Shown: positions 20,271 through 29,356, numbered from the stretch's first letter. The stretch: DNA of 64,000 nucleotides from Schlesneria sp. (GCA_028291515.1 JAQGHU010000069.1:62001-126000), one strand, 5' to 3'. Program-made: numbers and translations. Notes: generated by a model not told the origin, from the letters alone.

Positions 20271-21155
20271 CTAGTTGTTGTCGGGCGTGGTCTTCTCAGG
20301 CTGGATCTGGCGAGTCATCTGGTGCCCATGCACTGATGGCATTCGGATGGCCGCTGTCAGTGCCTGCAGGCCGACAATCATGAACAGCAGAAATCCGCAG
20401 GACCAGGCCGTCAGCCAAGCGACCTGGCGTCCGGGAGGACGCTTGCCAACCAGTAACCAGGCAAACAGTCCGCACATCAGCAACCACATGATGGCTCCGC
20501 CCAAAACGACGGGATCGCTCCAGGTGGGAACGGCGTCCTGGTTGGCAACGACGGACAAGCCAATCCCGCTGGCGACTCCAAATGTCAGCAATGGAACAGA
20601 GACCAGCACGGAGACTCGATTGAATCGTTCGAGACGTTCCAGGCTGGGTAGCGTCGACCCGCTGGTCAGCATCTGGCGATGCTTCAAGCGACGATGCTGC
20701 CACAGGTACAGCAGGCTGAGTACGAAGCCACAAAGAATCGCGCCGGTCCCCAGGACCAGCATCGAAGCGTGCAGCATCTTCCAGTTTCGATAGTAGTCGA
20801 GCGATTGATTCGGCAATGTTCCGACGAACAGTGACCCGACGACTAACGACAGGACCACTGGCCAGACGACGATGCCACTGACGATAGTCGAATCCAACAG
20901 CGAGACGAACAGGTGCGTCAGAACGGCCAGCCAGGCTAGGACCAACAGCCAATCGTGGGCAGAACTAAGCAATGGTGGAAGGTGTGAAGTGCCAGATCGC
21001 TGCAGCAGATAGAGTGTCAGGGCGAGCAGTCCGGCGGCACCGAACCCCAATGACAGGAAGCGACCCCAGCCAGTTCGCGCACGCAAGCGCCAGACGTCAA
21101 ACCCGAAAGCGACGCTGAAGCTGGCGAGAAAACAAACGACGTTGACGTTGGGCAT
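20271..21155 (-). CDS. HemX/CcsA-family cytochrome c assembly membrane protein
   Basis: 294 residues with about eight membrane helices. The stretch NWKMLHASMLVLGTGAILCG followed by LSLLYLWQHRRLKHRQ matches the conserved His-containing helix and loop of CcsA/HemX proteins. CcsA proteins handle heme for cytochrome c maturation; HemX affects GluTR levels in Bacillus. Location immediately upstream of hemA favours HemX, but the family includes both and the sequence alone does not decide. Likely cotranscribed with hemA. Confidence 0.82.
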   Translation of the reverse strand: MPNVNVVCFLASFSVAFGFDVWRLRARTGWGRFLSLGFGAAGLLALTLYLLQRSGTSHLPPLLSSAHDWLLVLAWLAVLTHLFVSLLDSTIVSGIVVWPVVLSLVVGSLFVGTLPNQSLDYYRNWKMLHASMLVLGTGAILCGFVLSLLYLWQHRRLKHRQMLTSGSTLPSLERLERFNRVSVLVSVPLLTFGVASGIGLSVVANQDAVPTWSDPVVLGGAIMWLLMCGLFAWLLVGKRPPGRQVAWLTAWSCGFLLFMIVGLQALTAAIRMPSVHGHQMTRQIQPEKTTPDNN

Positions 21156-21248
21156 CCACCAAATCCCGAAACCGACGGTACCTGCTCTAAAAGCGGACCA
21201 GCTAGTTTACAGGAATGACCAAGGGAATCGTAGTGGGGGACGCAATGC

Positions 21249-21378
21249 GGGAGATTGCAAATTGACAATTGCAAAATGAAAATTGGAAGACCGAAAGCGA
21301 GAAGCGGCAGCTCGAGTTCGCCGCCATTCTTCATCAATTTGAAATTTGCATTTTGCAATTGTCAATTTGCAATCTCCC
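21249..21378. repeat. Long palindromic intergenic repeat
   Basis: Arms 21249-21278 and 21349-21378 are exact 30-bp reverse complements (left arm begins GGGAGATTGCAAATTGACAA). The inner 70 bp carry weaker complementarity. AT-rich compared with the flanking genes. It lies between the sigma-54 activator stop (21388) and the hemX start, so it may act as a terminator, but the arms look like a dispersed element. Confidence 0.85.
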
Positions 21379-21387
21379 TTCCTTCTC

Positions 21388-22455
21388 CTACCGGGCTTCG
21401 GATTCCAACCCGTAATCGCTGATCTTCTTATGCAGCGTGTTGCGGTTGATCCCCAGACGCGTCGCGGCTTTGGTTTGCGTTCCCTGGCAGGTTTTCAGGA
21501 CTTGCAGGATCAGTTCGCGTTCGACCAGGGACACCACGCGTTCGTGGACATCTGCTGCTTCTTCCCCGGCCTCAAGCAGACCCAGCGTGACCAACTCGCT
21601 GCACATCGACTTAATCCCGCCGGAACGTGACCGGCTGAGTCGAATCGGGGCCAGGCCGCGCACGTGTGATGGGAATAGGGTGAGAGAAAGAGTGTCGCTC
21701 GTACTGAGCACTGTCGCTCGCTCGATGTAGTTTTGGAGTTCACGCACATTTCCAGGCCAGGCATACGTGCGGAGCATCGAGATCACATCGTCCGCGATTT
21801 TCGGAGAGGGTCGGTTGTTCGCGAGTGCGTATTTCCTCGCGAAGAATTGGACCAGGGGCCCAATGTCTTCGGGGCGCTCGCGTAGTGGCGGCAAGTAGAT
21901 CGGCACCACGTTCAGGCGGTAGTACAAGTCCTCACGGAAGCGGCCAGAGTCGATTTCATCCAAGAGGTCGCGATTGGTCGCGGCGACGATTCGACAGTCG
22001 ACGCGAATCGTCTTCGTGTCCCCGACGCGTTCGAACTCTTGCTCCTGCAGGACACGCAGCAGTTTGACCTGCAGCGTGTAGCTCATCGAATTGATTTCAT
22101 CCAGGAAAATGGTGCCCCCGTGCGCGGCTTCGAAGCGGCCGGTGCGGTTTTCGTGAGCACTGGTAAACGCACCCTTCACGTGTCCGAATAGCTCACTTTC
22201 CAGCAAGCTTTCGCTGAGGGCTCCGCAGTTCACACGAATGAATGGACCGGAAGCGCGAGGGCTGAGTTCGTGAATGCCTCGGGCAACCAGCTCTTTTCCG
22301 GTCCCCGTTTCTCCCAGCAACAGCACAGTGGCAGTGGTGGCAGCGACCTGCTGCGTCAGGCGGTAGACCTCACGCATCGCAGGTCCATCGCCAATCATCC
22401 CGTTTAGAACAGGCATCTCATGCCGGCCTAATGTCGTCACATCCCGCTCTGCCAT
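21388..22455 (-). CDS. Sigma-54-dependent transcriptional activator lacking a receiver domain
   Basis: 355 residues from ATG 22455 (GAGGG upstream); the frame extends to another ATG at 22503. The N-terminus is only ~20 residues, so no receiver or PAS sensor. AAA+ domain: Walker [22 protein letters not shown], Walker [18 protein letters not shown], and the [15 protein letters not shown] helix. C-terminus: Fis-type helix-turn-helix ([20 protein letters not shown]). The sigma-54 contact loop reads GAFTSA rather than GAFTGA. Likely controlled by a partner protein or by its own expression. Confidence 0.9.
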   Translation of the reverse strand: MAERDVTTLGRHEMPVLNGMIGDGPAMREVYRLTQQVAATTATVLLLGETGTGKELVARGIHELSPRASGPFIRVNCGALSESLLESELFGHVKGAFTSAHENRTGRFEAAHGGTIFLDEINSMSYTLQVKLLRVLQEQEFERVGDTKTIRVDCRIVAATNRDLLDEIDSGRFREDLYYRLNVVPIYLPPLRERPEDIGPLVQFFARKYALANNRPSPKIADDVISMLRTYAWPGNVRELQNYIERATVLSTSDTLSLTLFPSHVRGLAPIRLSRSRSGGIKSMCSELVTLGLLEAGEEAADVHERVVSLVERELILQVLKTCQGTQTKAATRLGINRNTLHKKISDYGLESEAR

Positions 22456-22726
22456 TCCGTCGTCCCTCGCAGCTTTACGCTGAAGTGTCGCGCTGTCATG
22501 CACGCAATAGGGGCATTTTAGGCGAGTTTGGAAGGCGTCGGCAATGCTCTGAGCTGCCGTAAATGAAAATTAACACAGAAATAGTCGTTGTTTAGCGTGT
22601 TTAGGGGGCATTTTGCTTATCAAGTGAGCGTATTGTAGGCAATTGGAGACTTGGTTGGATCGACTTAATGTCTTCGGGTAACCGAAATGTTCGGTGGGCC
22701 GATGAGATAGCACGGTTCTTGGGCAT

Positions 22727-23428
22727 CTACAGCGTCCAGCGGACGAACTGTACGCCGGTTTGTGTTCTGATCTGTTCGATAAATGAGGGTGTCGACGAGA
22801 CATCTTCGCGAGCGCGCCATCGCACTTCGCATCGCAAAAATAGGGCTCGTTCGCCCTCGACTCCTTTGTACGCGATATCCCAAGTCCCAAACTTGTAGCC
22901 GGCCGCAAGCAGCTTCTCGCGGATCTGCTGTTCAGTAGGACCGTTGGCTGTCGTCCGAATCGTGAACAAGGCTCGATGATCTTGCGGGATTTCGGGTTCG
23001 ATCTTCTTCAAAGCCCACAGGACCAGCATCGCCAAGACCAACGTAGTCAGGCCCAATCCAATTTGGCCGCCCCCCAGGCAAAGGCCGATGATGGTCACTA
23101 ACCACAGCGTCGCCGCCGTGGTAACTCCCTGGATCATCCTGGGACGCCTGATAATGGCTCCCGCTCCAATGAAGCCCATGCCGGTCAAGATGCCCAAGGG
23201 GAGTCGCATCAAATCGAGCATGATGAACGAATTCGACGAGCGACCGGCGGTGGCCAGCAGCAGATTCACTTGGATCATCGAGACCGACGCCGCCAGGCAG
23301 ACCAGGATCGTTGTCCGCAGCCCGGCCGACCGGCCGCGTTCTGCTCGGTTGATGCCGATCACGGCACCGGCGATGACGGTCAAAAACAGTCGCCATCCGA
23401 TGTCGTACCATTCCAATGTCGTGGGCAT
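22727..23428 (-). CDS. MgtC/SapB family membrane protein
   Basis: 233 residues. Five hydrophobic helices over residues ~10-140, with the family signatures GAVIGINRAERGRSAGLRTT and GILTGMGFIGAGAI, and a soluble C-terminal ACT-like domain (~150-233). MgtC proteins inhibit F-type ATP synthase and help with low-magnesium growth and intracellular survival in pathogens; many environmental relatives have an uncharacterised role. No magnesium-responsive leader was recognisable upstream. Confidence 0.9.
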   Translation of the reverse strand: MPTTLEWYDIGWRLFLTVIAGAVIGINRAERGRSAGLRTTILVCLAASVSMIQVNLLLATAGRSSNSFIMLDLMRLPLGILTGMGFIGAGAIIRRPRMIQGVTTAATLWLVTIIGLCLGGGQIGLGLTTLVLAMLVLWALKKIEPEIPQDHRALFTIRTTANGPTEQQIREKLLAAGYKFGTWDIAYKGVEGERALFLRCEVRWRAREDVSSTPSFIEQIRTQTGVQFVRWTL

Positions 23429-23756
23429 GCTGATCTCCAGTTGCAGGCTTTTCCGGTCATACTGGCGTCGCGGGCACCATTGTCAAGACGCGCCAAGGTG
23501 GGTTTTGTCTTCAAGTCGCACGCCGTGTGGTCTGCTTCTCCAAACTCACAATATGTCACTCTAGGCGCTGATCAACCAGACGCAGCGACAATCAGAAGGC
23601 AATAACTGCCGAAGCGTAAGATCCCGGCTTGATGAAGGGGACTTTCCAGGCACTGCAACGGCGATCCGTTCGAAGGTCCGGTTGACCGAAACAGGGGTCA
23701 CAACTAATTTGCAAGCTCACATCTGTTCACTCCATTTTCTCTGCGCGGAGACCATT
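23429..23756. other. 328-bp intergenic region between divergent genes
   Basis: Separates the MgtC-like gene from the next plus-strand gene. It should contain both promoters. No gene, RNA fold or repeat was recognised. The next gene's frame is open back to a TTG at 23682 inside this region. Confidence 0.4.
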
Positions 23757-25085
23757 GTGCGCGTTGGCTTGACCTTCAAATCGGGACTCGTCCTGGCTGG
23801 CTTTGCCTGCCTGTCGATCGCCGTATTGATCGTGAAATCAGCACTGGCAGATGATACGGAAGCGCGCGAGCGAGTGATTCTGATGACCAATGGTCGGGTA
23901 CTGACGGGGTTTGCTTCGCGCAATGCCGGTGGCTGGTTGGTTGAACAGTCGAACGGCCGCGTTCAGGTTCCCATCGAACAGGTGAACGTGGTCGCCAATA
24001 ATCTGGCCGACGCCTATCGCAAGCAGCGAGACGCCGTGGTTGAGCCAACACCGGCCACACACATGGCTCTCGCGCAGTGGTGCATCTCGTACCGACTGCA
24101 CAACGAGGCGCGCGATGAACTTCGCAAGTGCATGAAACTCGATCCAGAACACACGTCCGCTCGCAAGCTGTTGCGCAGACTGGATGACATGCTGGATCCA
24201 CCTGAAATCAAGACCACACTCAAAGATCAAATAGTGTTGAAGTCGGGAGACGGATTTGTCGTTCCCGATGCCGAGTCACTGGGAGGCCTCTCGAACGAAG
24301 CGGCTGCCGGCTATACGCTGCGAATCCAACCGCTCCTGATCAACAAATGCGGCAATGCGTCTTGCCATGGAAGTACGACCCCGGCCGAAAAACCGGAAGG
24401 GTTTCATCTGATTCCCGTTCGCCCCGGCACCAACGGTCATCGAATGTATACCGAGCGAAATCTCGCCGAAGTTTTGCGGTATATAGACGTTCAAGAACCG
24501 TCACTCAGCCCGCTGGTCGCGATTCCGCAGGGTACTCACGGTGGCACTGCGGGTGTGTTCCACGGAGTGGCCGGAAATACCCAGATCAAGATGCTGCGAG
24601 CCTGGATCAAGACGGTTGCTGAGGAAAAGAAAACCGAGGAAGAAGAACTACAAAATCGTCCCAGCATTGCAGCCAAGAAGCGTCGACCAACTGCCGAAGG
24701 GCGAGGAACTCGCCCCGATCCACTCGATGATCCAGACCAGCCGACGGCCATCGCGGCCGGAGTAGGTGCCCCTGGCGGCCACGTTCCGAATGAGGCTCGT
24801 CGAGCCGCGATGTCGACTAAGCCAGAACAAGTTGCGAGCGAAGCGGAATTGGTACCGACCTCGAAAATCGGACGCCCATCGAAGCTTGGCAGCCGTCCGC
24901 AGACGTTGCTTCACGGCGAAGCATCGTTGTTGTCCGGTCAGAATGAGATTGGCACGGCCACCGAGCGCAAGCCGACGAACGACTTGAAAGCGAGATCATC
25001 GGAACGAGCCGAAGATCAGCTTAGCGACGATCCCTTCGATCCCGACATTTTCAACCGACGCTTTCACAGTCGCCCGCGACGCTGA
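23757..25085 (+). CDS. Secreted protein with CX4CH motif
   Basis: 442 residues from GTG 23757 (GGAG 6 nt upstream), giving a clean signal peptide (LVLAGFACLSIAVLIVKSALA). Residues ~35-85 resemble a small beta domain (VILMTNGRVLTGFASRNAGG), ~100-140 a TPR-like helical pair (MALAQWCISYRLHNEARDEL). Residues ~195-300 hold KCGNASCHGS, a C-x4-C-H motif, in the context of planctomycete cytochrome-c-like domains, and a downstream AVLRYIDVQEPSLSPLV-type segment. The last ~130 residues are charged, Pro-rich and probably disordered. Heme attachment through CX4CH is possible but unproven. Followed by a small lipoprotein gene. Confidence 0.8.
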   Translation: MRVGLTFKSGLVLAGFACLSIAVLIVKSALADDTEARERVILMTNGRVLTGFASRNAGGWLVEQSNGRVQVPIEQVNVVANNLADAYRKQRDAVVEPTPATHMALAQWCISYRLHNEARDELRKCMKLDPEHTSARKLLRRLDDMLDPPEIKTTLKDQIVLKSGDGFVVPDAESLGGLSNEAAAGYTLRIQPLLINKCGNASCHGSTTPAEKPEGFHLIPVRPGTNGHRMYTERNLAEVLRYIDVQEPSLSPLVAIPQGTHGGTAGVFHGVAGNTQIKMLRAWIKTVAEEKKTEEEELQNRPSIAAKKRRPTAEGRGTRPDPLDDPDQPTAIAAGVGAPGGHVPNEARRAAMSTKPEQVASEAELVPTSKIGRPSKLGSRPQTLLHGEASLLSGQNEIGTATERKPTNDLKARSSERAEDQLSDDPFDPDIFNRRFHSRPRR

Positions 25086-25114
25086 ATGAAACGGATTTCA
25101 GGCGTAGAGGAAAG

Positions 25115-25342
25115 ATGATTATGCACAGTGTTTCCAATCACCGAGCATCGCCCACAAAAATGGGTGCCAAGTGGCTGCTGCTCTGCCTGGCTTTCGTGTG
25201 GCTCGTTGGTTGCATGGGCTTGGGCAAGACTAAGTCGGCGCGCGATCCGTTCGCGTCCACGAAGTTCTCATGCGGCGAAGAGATCCCTGCCAGCAGAACT
25301 CCGTCTCCGCCGCAAAGCGCTCGCGCCGTGAAGGATATGTGA
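25115..25342 (+). CDS. Small lipoprotein
   Basis: 75 residues from ATG 25115, or 73 from ATG 25121; GAGG at 25107-25110 could serve either. Hydrophobic leader LLLCLAFVWLVGC with the lipobox LVGC, then ~40 residues that are polar and basic. Probably lipid-anchored. No family recognised. Lies 29 bp after the CX4CH protein and is likely in the same transcript. Confidence 0.65.
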   Translation: MIMHSVSNHRASPTKMGAKWLLLCLAFVWLVGCMGLGKTKSARDPFASTKFSCGEEIPASRTPSPPQSARAVKDM

Positions 25343-25382
25343 CCCTCTCAACGTGGAAGTGCCATTGGTCGGCCTCTTCGAG

Positions 25383-25757
25383 CTATGCCCTGATCGCCAG
25401 TCGCGTCGTGCACCAGATCGTCATGACCGTGTGAAGAACCACCGCTGCCCATAAGAGCGGTTGAGACAGGCCGTGGGTAATGCCGGCGTAACCCAGGACA
25501 CTCGCGGCCCCGATGTTGTAAGCCAACATCGCAGTGATCACAGATCGCGCAGCGCGAAGTTCTTTGTCAAGCTGCGACGTCCAGCAGGCAACGCCCAGTG
25601 AGAACAGCCCCGCCCCGCCAAGCCGGACAGCGACCAGGGCTGCCGGCGGTCCAATCGATTCGCCCGTCAATAGGGTGACCACCAGCACCGGGAAACAGAG
25701 CAGGCCCAGCCCTGCCCCCAGTTCGATGACTGCTGACGCGATAAGAAGTGACTTCAT
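25383..25757 (-). CDS. Small four-helix membrane protein
   Basis: 124 residues. Four hydrophobic segments: SAVIELGAGLGLLCFPVLVV, LVAVRLGGAGLFSLGVACW, VITAMLAYNIGAASVLGYAG and LLWAAVVLHTVMTIWC. Resembles small uncharacterised DoxX-like or DUF4345-like membrane proteins in layout, but I do not recognise it with confidence. Last gene of the minus-strand run starting with the sulfatase; 7 bp after the Ala-rich gene. Confidence 0.72.
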   Translation of the reverse strand: MKSLLIASAVIELGAGLGLLCFPVLVVTLLTGESIGPPAALVAVRLGGAGLFSLGVACWTSQLDKELRAARSVITAMLAYNIGAASVLGYAGITHGLSQPLLWAAVVLHTVMTIWCTTRLAIRA

Positions 25758-25764
25758 AGGTTGA

Positions 25765-27060
25765 TTACTGTTGAACTTCAGGTTGCGACAGCCGCACCAG
25801 TAACCAGCGTTCGGTGCGGCCCGACTTGTGAATTAATGTCGGTGCTTCGCCGGTGGTGAGATTACTGAGACCCGCTTCCATGAAGAAGTTCTTGTTGTTG
25901 TCCACGGTCCAGGCGGCTCGTTGCGTCTCTTTATCGACCGCGCCATGAACCGGCAGCACATGATCGATTACCACGTCATTGTAGTTGCCTCGCAAAATCC
26001 CTTGCTTGTTGACCGCCAACTGGAGAGTCAATTGAGCGTGCTGATCTTCGTCGCGGACCAACGCAAAAACACCCAGTGGAAGCCAATCTTGAGTATCGGA
26101 GATGTCGGCGTTCTGACCGACGAGCGCCAGGTCGGCTGCCTGTTGGCTGAAGTGCTCAGCGGTCCCGACGCTTTGTCCGTCGACTAGGACATTGCCTTCC
26201 TGGTAAACCACGTTCGAGCCATAGCCGTACGAGACAGGTGTGTTGTTCGAATAGCCCAAGTAACCGGAAGCACCTGCCATGGTTGTCGGAGCCCAGATGG
26301 AACCCGCTGCCCAGTTGTTGGCGGCCCAGGCACCTTGGTGTTGGCCGTACCATTGCTGACTGTAAACGTCAGGATGGTTGAATGAATTTCTGACGGCGGC
26401 ATAACCAGCAGCAGCAGGGACAGCTCCGGCTGCCAGCGGCTGATTTCGTTCAGCGACAGCCGCGCCGGCTGCAGCACCTTGTGCACCAGAGACTGCTGGG
26501 CTATTGCGATTGACGGCCGCGGCTCCCACAGCAGCACCTTGAGCACCCGTTGCAGCGGGATTGTTTCGGTTCGCAGCAGCAGCGCCTGCGGCAGCACCCT
26601 GTGCACCAGAGACTGCCGGGTTATTGCGATTGGCAGCAGCGGCTCCGGCGGCGGCTCCCGTCGCACCGGAGGTCGCTGGCTTGTCGCGATTGGCGGCAGC
26701 AGCCCCGGCCGCGGCTCCTTGTGCGCCAGTAGCCTGAGGTGATTTGTTCTTGGCAGCGCGTTCTGCGGCGGTCTCTGCGCCTTCGTTCGAATTGGGTGAC
26801 TTGGGCTTATTTTCTGGCTCGTGCTCGCGAGATGGGTTACTGGCAGGCTTCTTGTTTTCTGACCAGGCTCCGCCCGGTGGCTTCGAGCCGCCGCGTGATT
26901 CACCGCCCGGTTTTTCTTCCGCGCCAGGCTTCTTACCTTGAGGCTCTGATTTACCCTTTTCCCCGCCGGGTTTTTCACCCTTACCGCGTTGTGCGTGAGC
27001 AGCTGCGCCTGTGAGGCACAGTGCCAATACCAATGTCAAACTGAGAGATCGACGTAACAT
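25765..27060 (-). CDS. Secreted Ala-rich protein with 20-residue tandem repeats
   Basis: 431 residues from ATG 27060 (GGAAAAGAG upstream), giving a signal peptide SLSLTLVLALCLTGAAAHA. Residues ~22-95 are Gly/Lys/Pro-rich and probably disordered. Residues ~108-207 are about five copies of a 20-residue unit close to PATSGATGAAAGAAAANRNN. The C-terminal ~190 residues look globular, beginning near SFNHPDVYSQQWYGQHQGAW, with aromatic-rich blocks and a beta-rich end. No catalytic motif recognised. It starts 42 bp after the sulfatase stop, so is likely cotranscribed; a surface-associated structural role is inference. Confidence 0.75.
   Translation of the reverse strand: MLRRSLSLTLVLALCLTGAAAHAQRGKGEKPGGEKGKSEPQGKKPGAEEKPGGESRGGSKPPGGAWSENKKPASNPSREHEPENKPKSPNSNEGAETAAERAAKNKSPQATGAQGAAAGAAAANRDKPATSGATGAAAGAAAANRNNPAVSGAQGAAAGAAAANRNNPAATGAQGAAVGAAAVNRNSPAVSGAQGAAAGAAVAERNQPLAAGAVPAAAGYAAVRNSFNHPDVYSQQWYGQHQGAWAANNWAAGSIWAPTTMAGASGYLGYSNNTPVSYGYGSNVVYQEGNVLVDGQSVGTAEHFSQQAADLALVGQNADISDTQDWLPLGVFALVRDEDQHAQLTLQLAVNKQGILRGNYNDVVIDHVLPVHGAVDKETQRAAWTVDNNKNFFMEAGLSNLTTGEAPTLIHKSGRTERWLLVRLSQPEVQQ
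26440..26738 (-). repeat. 60-bp tandem repeats within the Ala-rich gene
   Basis: About five imperfect in-frame 60-bp units encoding the Ala-rich 20-mer. The unit boundary recurs as an RNxxPA/P motif. Such arrays change copy number by slippage, so length may vary between strains. Confidence 0.7.
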
Positions 27061-27101
27061 GATGACTCTTTTCCAGTGGAGTGAAAGATGGCAAAGCGGA
27101 C

Positions 27102-28877
27102 TCATTTTCCGGCAGCATGTCCGGCGATCGCTTTGTCGATCTGTTCTTTAACGGCATCCAGATTGAAGCTGGCACCCTTTTGCATCGGCGGGAATTCGAT
27201 CGCCGTCTTGGCGAGCTGAGCGACCCTCTCTTGAACATAAACGAATCGCCAGAACTGAAACTTGAACCATTCGAAGTACTCGACGGAACCGGTGAACCCG
27301 GTGCGCTCGAATGGATCCAGACGCAGGTTTGTCAGAATCGGAATGTCGGGTTTGACCGTGCCACCGAACCAGCCGTTTGGCTGATCAAGGAAGCGATATT
27401 TGAAATCGTCGATGCGCACGGCACCGAGAGTCCCCTCGGCGAAGTAGAAGATTTCGTGGCGGGCTGATGGTCCCTTGCCGGTGATCAGATCCAGTTGGTT
27501 GTAGCCGTCGAGATGAACGTTGTAGTTGGTTCCGTCCAGCTTCTGGCCCTTTTTCAACTGATCGACGATATCCGGGTTACCGGCGGCCGCAACCAAGGTG
27601 GGGAACCAATCCAGCCCCGAAATGATCCCGTTTTCAATCTTTCCGGCGGGGACATGTCCGGGCCAACGGACCATTGCGGGGACACGGAAGCCCCCTTCCA
27701 TCACGGTCCCTTTGCCACCGGCAAACGGGGTCTGTCCGCCGTCCGGCCAGGTGAAGTTTTCGGTGCCGTTGTCGGTGGTAAACACCACGATCGTGTCGTC
27801 GTCCAGGCCCTCATCTTTGAGCTTCTTCATGACTGAACCGACGATATCGTCGAGTTGCGCCATGCCGGCTTCGACTGTGGCCCAGCCGTTCTTGGAAGTC
27901 CGCATCTTTTCGTATTTCTCGGAAAGATGAGTCACGACGTGGATGCGCGTGGGGTTGAGCCACACGAAGAACGGCTTGTCGTCGGCCTTGGACTTGTCGA
28001 TGAACTTCAGTGTCTGTTCCAGGATCTCGTCGTCGACCGTTTCCATTCGCTTGGGCGGAAGTGTGCCGGCATCTTCGATTTTTTGTTTGCCAATTTTTCC
28101 CCAGCGTGGTTGCTCGGTCGAATCGTCCTTATCCGTGGCCCAGCAGTGAAGCATGTTGCGCGGGCCGACTTTGTCCTTCAGTTCTTCTGGGTAGTTCGGA
28201 TGGAACGGATCTTCCATGGCGTCCAGGTGATACAGGTAGCCGAAGAACTCGTCGAATCCGTGCACGGTGGGCAGGAATTCGTTGCGATCACCGAGATGAT
28301 TTTTGCCGAATTGACCAGTCGCGTAGCCCATCGACTTGAGGGCTTTCGCGATTGTGGGAGCTTGTGCCGGCAGTCCGATGGTGGCTCCGGCCTGGCCGAC
28401 AGTGGTCATGCCGGTGCGCTTAGGAATCTGTCCGGTGATGAAGTTCGCACGGCCGGCCGTGCAACTGGCTTCGGCGTAGTAATCGGTGAACAGCATCCCT
28501 TCGGCGGCCAGCTTATCGAGGTGAGGAGTTCGTCCCGCCATCATCCCTCGGTGATAGGCACCGATGTTCCAGATGCCGACATCGTCACCCATGATGACGA
28601 GGATATTCGGCTTCTTGCCCGTCGCCTTTTCTTTGGCTTGTGCCTGCAGGTTGGCCGTCGCCAGCAGGCGTCCCTCGGTTAGTTTCTGGGGGCTGCAGGT
28701 GAGGTCCGCTGGTTCTGTTTGCCGCGCATCGATCGCAGGCTGCGATGAAGCGGCAACTTGGTTTGGACTCGTCGCCGCAGTGACCTGTGGCATCCCCGGA
28801 AGCGGGACCGACGCGGCTGCGTAGCCCAATAGCCCCCCCACCAGCAGGATGGTGAAGGCGTTTTGCTTGAACTGCAT
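27102..28877 (-). CDS. Sulfatase (arylsulfatase family)
   Basis: 591 residues from ATG 28877, which gives a signal peptide (FTILLVGGLLGYAAASVPLPG). Metal-binding NILVIMGDDVGIWN at the start of the mature domain; the active-site cysteine lies in ASCTAGRANFITGQ, a C-x-A-x-R type formylglycine motif; later FTTDNGTEN holds the Asp/Asn metal ligands and GKGTVMEGGFRVPAMVRWPG the conserved basic segment. It hydrolyses a sulfate ester, probably periplasmic or extracellular, after maturation by a formylglycine-generating enzyme. Not distinguished further: substrate may be a sulfated glycan, as for many planctomycete sulfatases. Confidence 0.93.
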   Translation of the reverse strand: MQFKQNAFTILLVGGLLGYAAASVPLPGMPQVTAATSPNQVAASSQPAIDARQTEPADLTCSPQKLTEGRLLATANLQAQAKEKATGKKPNILVIMGDDVGIWNIGAYHRGMMAGRTPHLDKLAAEGMLFTDYYAEASCTAGRANFITGQIPKRTGMTTVGQAGATIGLPAQAPTIAKALKSMGYATGQFGKNHLGDRNEFLPTVHGFDEFFGYLYHLDAMEDPFHPNYPEELKDKVGPRNMLHCWATDKDDSTEQPRWGKIGKQKIEDAGTLPPKRMETVDDEILEQTLKFIDKSKADDKPFFVWLNPTRIHVVTHLSEKYEKMRTSKNGWATVEAGMAQLDDIVGSVMKKLKDEGLDDDTIVVFTTDNGTENFTWPDGGQTPFAGGKGTVMEGGFRVPAMVRWPGHVPAGKIENGIISGLDWFPTLVAAAGNPDIVDQLKKGQKLDGTNYNVHLDGYNQLDLITGKGPSARHEIFYFAEGTLGAVRIDDFKYRFLDQPNGWFGGTVKPDIPILTNLRLDPFERTGFTGSVEYFEWFKFQFWRFVYVQERVAQLAKTAIEFPPMQKGASFNLDAVKEQIDKAIAGHAAGK

Positions 28878-29162
28878 CGTCGTCTTTCTAAAAGAACTGA
28901 GTTCGTTCTGCGGACTGGAAGTCGTCCGGCATATCTTCACGCCACTAACAAACAGAGAAACACCGCGTACAGAGCTCGCTTTAAACGTAGCTGTGATTGC
29001 CACGAACCGCGGTGCTAAGGCAGATCGGAAGAAGAGAATTGGTGAACTGATCGCGCGCATGCTACTCAGCATTGCAGCGGGTGACTATCAGGCAACGGGG
29101 AATTAACCAATTTTTCAGCGGGTCTAAGATCGCCGGATATCATTGATGCTCAATTGCAACAT

Positions 29163-29282
29163 TCAGCGGAGTTTCACAAAACCAATGACGCATGCCACAA
29201 TCAGTAACAGTACGATGGCCACCACAGCAACGGTCGTATTCGAAATTTCGAAATACGTATCGTGGATGTAAATATCCATCAT
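29163..29282 (-). CDS. 39-residue membrane peptide with a COX1-like HDTYF motif
   Basis: A 40-codon frame that begins ATGATG with GGAG 5 nt upstream and ends TGA at 29163. Product: MMDIYIHDTYFEISNTTV followed by one strongly hydrophobic helix (AVVAIVLLLIVACVIGFV) and a basic tail KLR. The segment DIYIHDTYF resembles the conserved heme-copper oxidase subunit I motif HDTYFVVAHFHY around the K-channel region, but the second half of that motif is absent. Sits between the sulfatase and DUF1501 genes on the same strand. Coding status rests on the start signal and membrane helix; no homologue is claimed. Confidence 0.55.
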   Translation of the reverse strand: MMDIYIHDTYFEISNTTVAVVAIVLLLIVACVIGFVKLR

Positions 29283-29356
29283 GTTCACTCCGCGTGGTCC
29301 AGACCTGTCCAACGGCCATCAAACGTATCGTGGCCGAACCAATAAACCTCGGTCTC

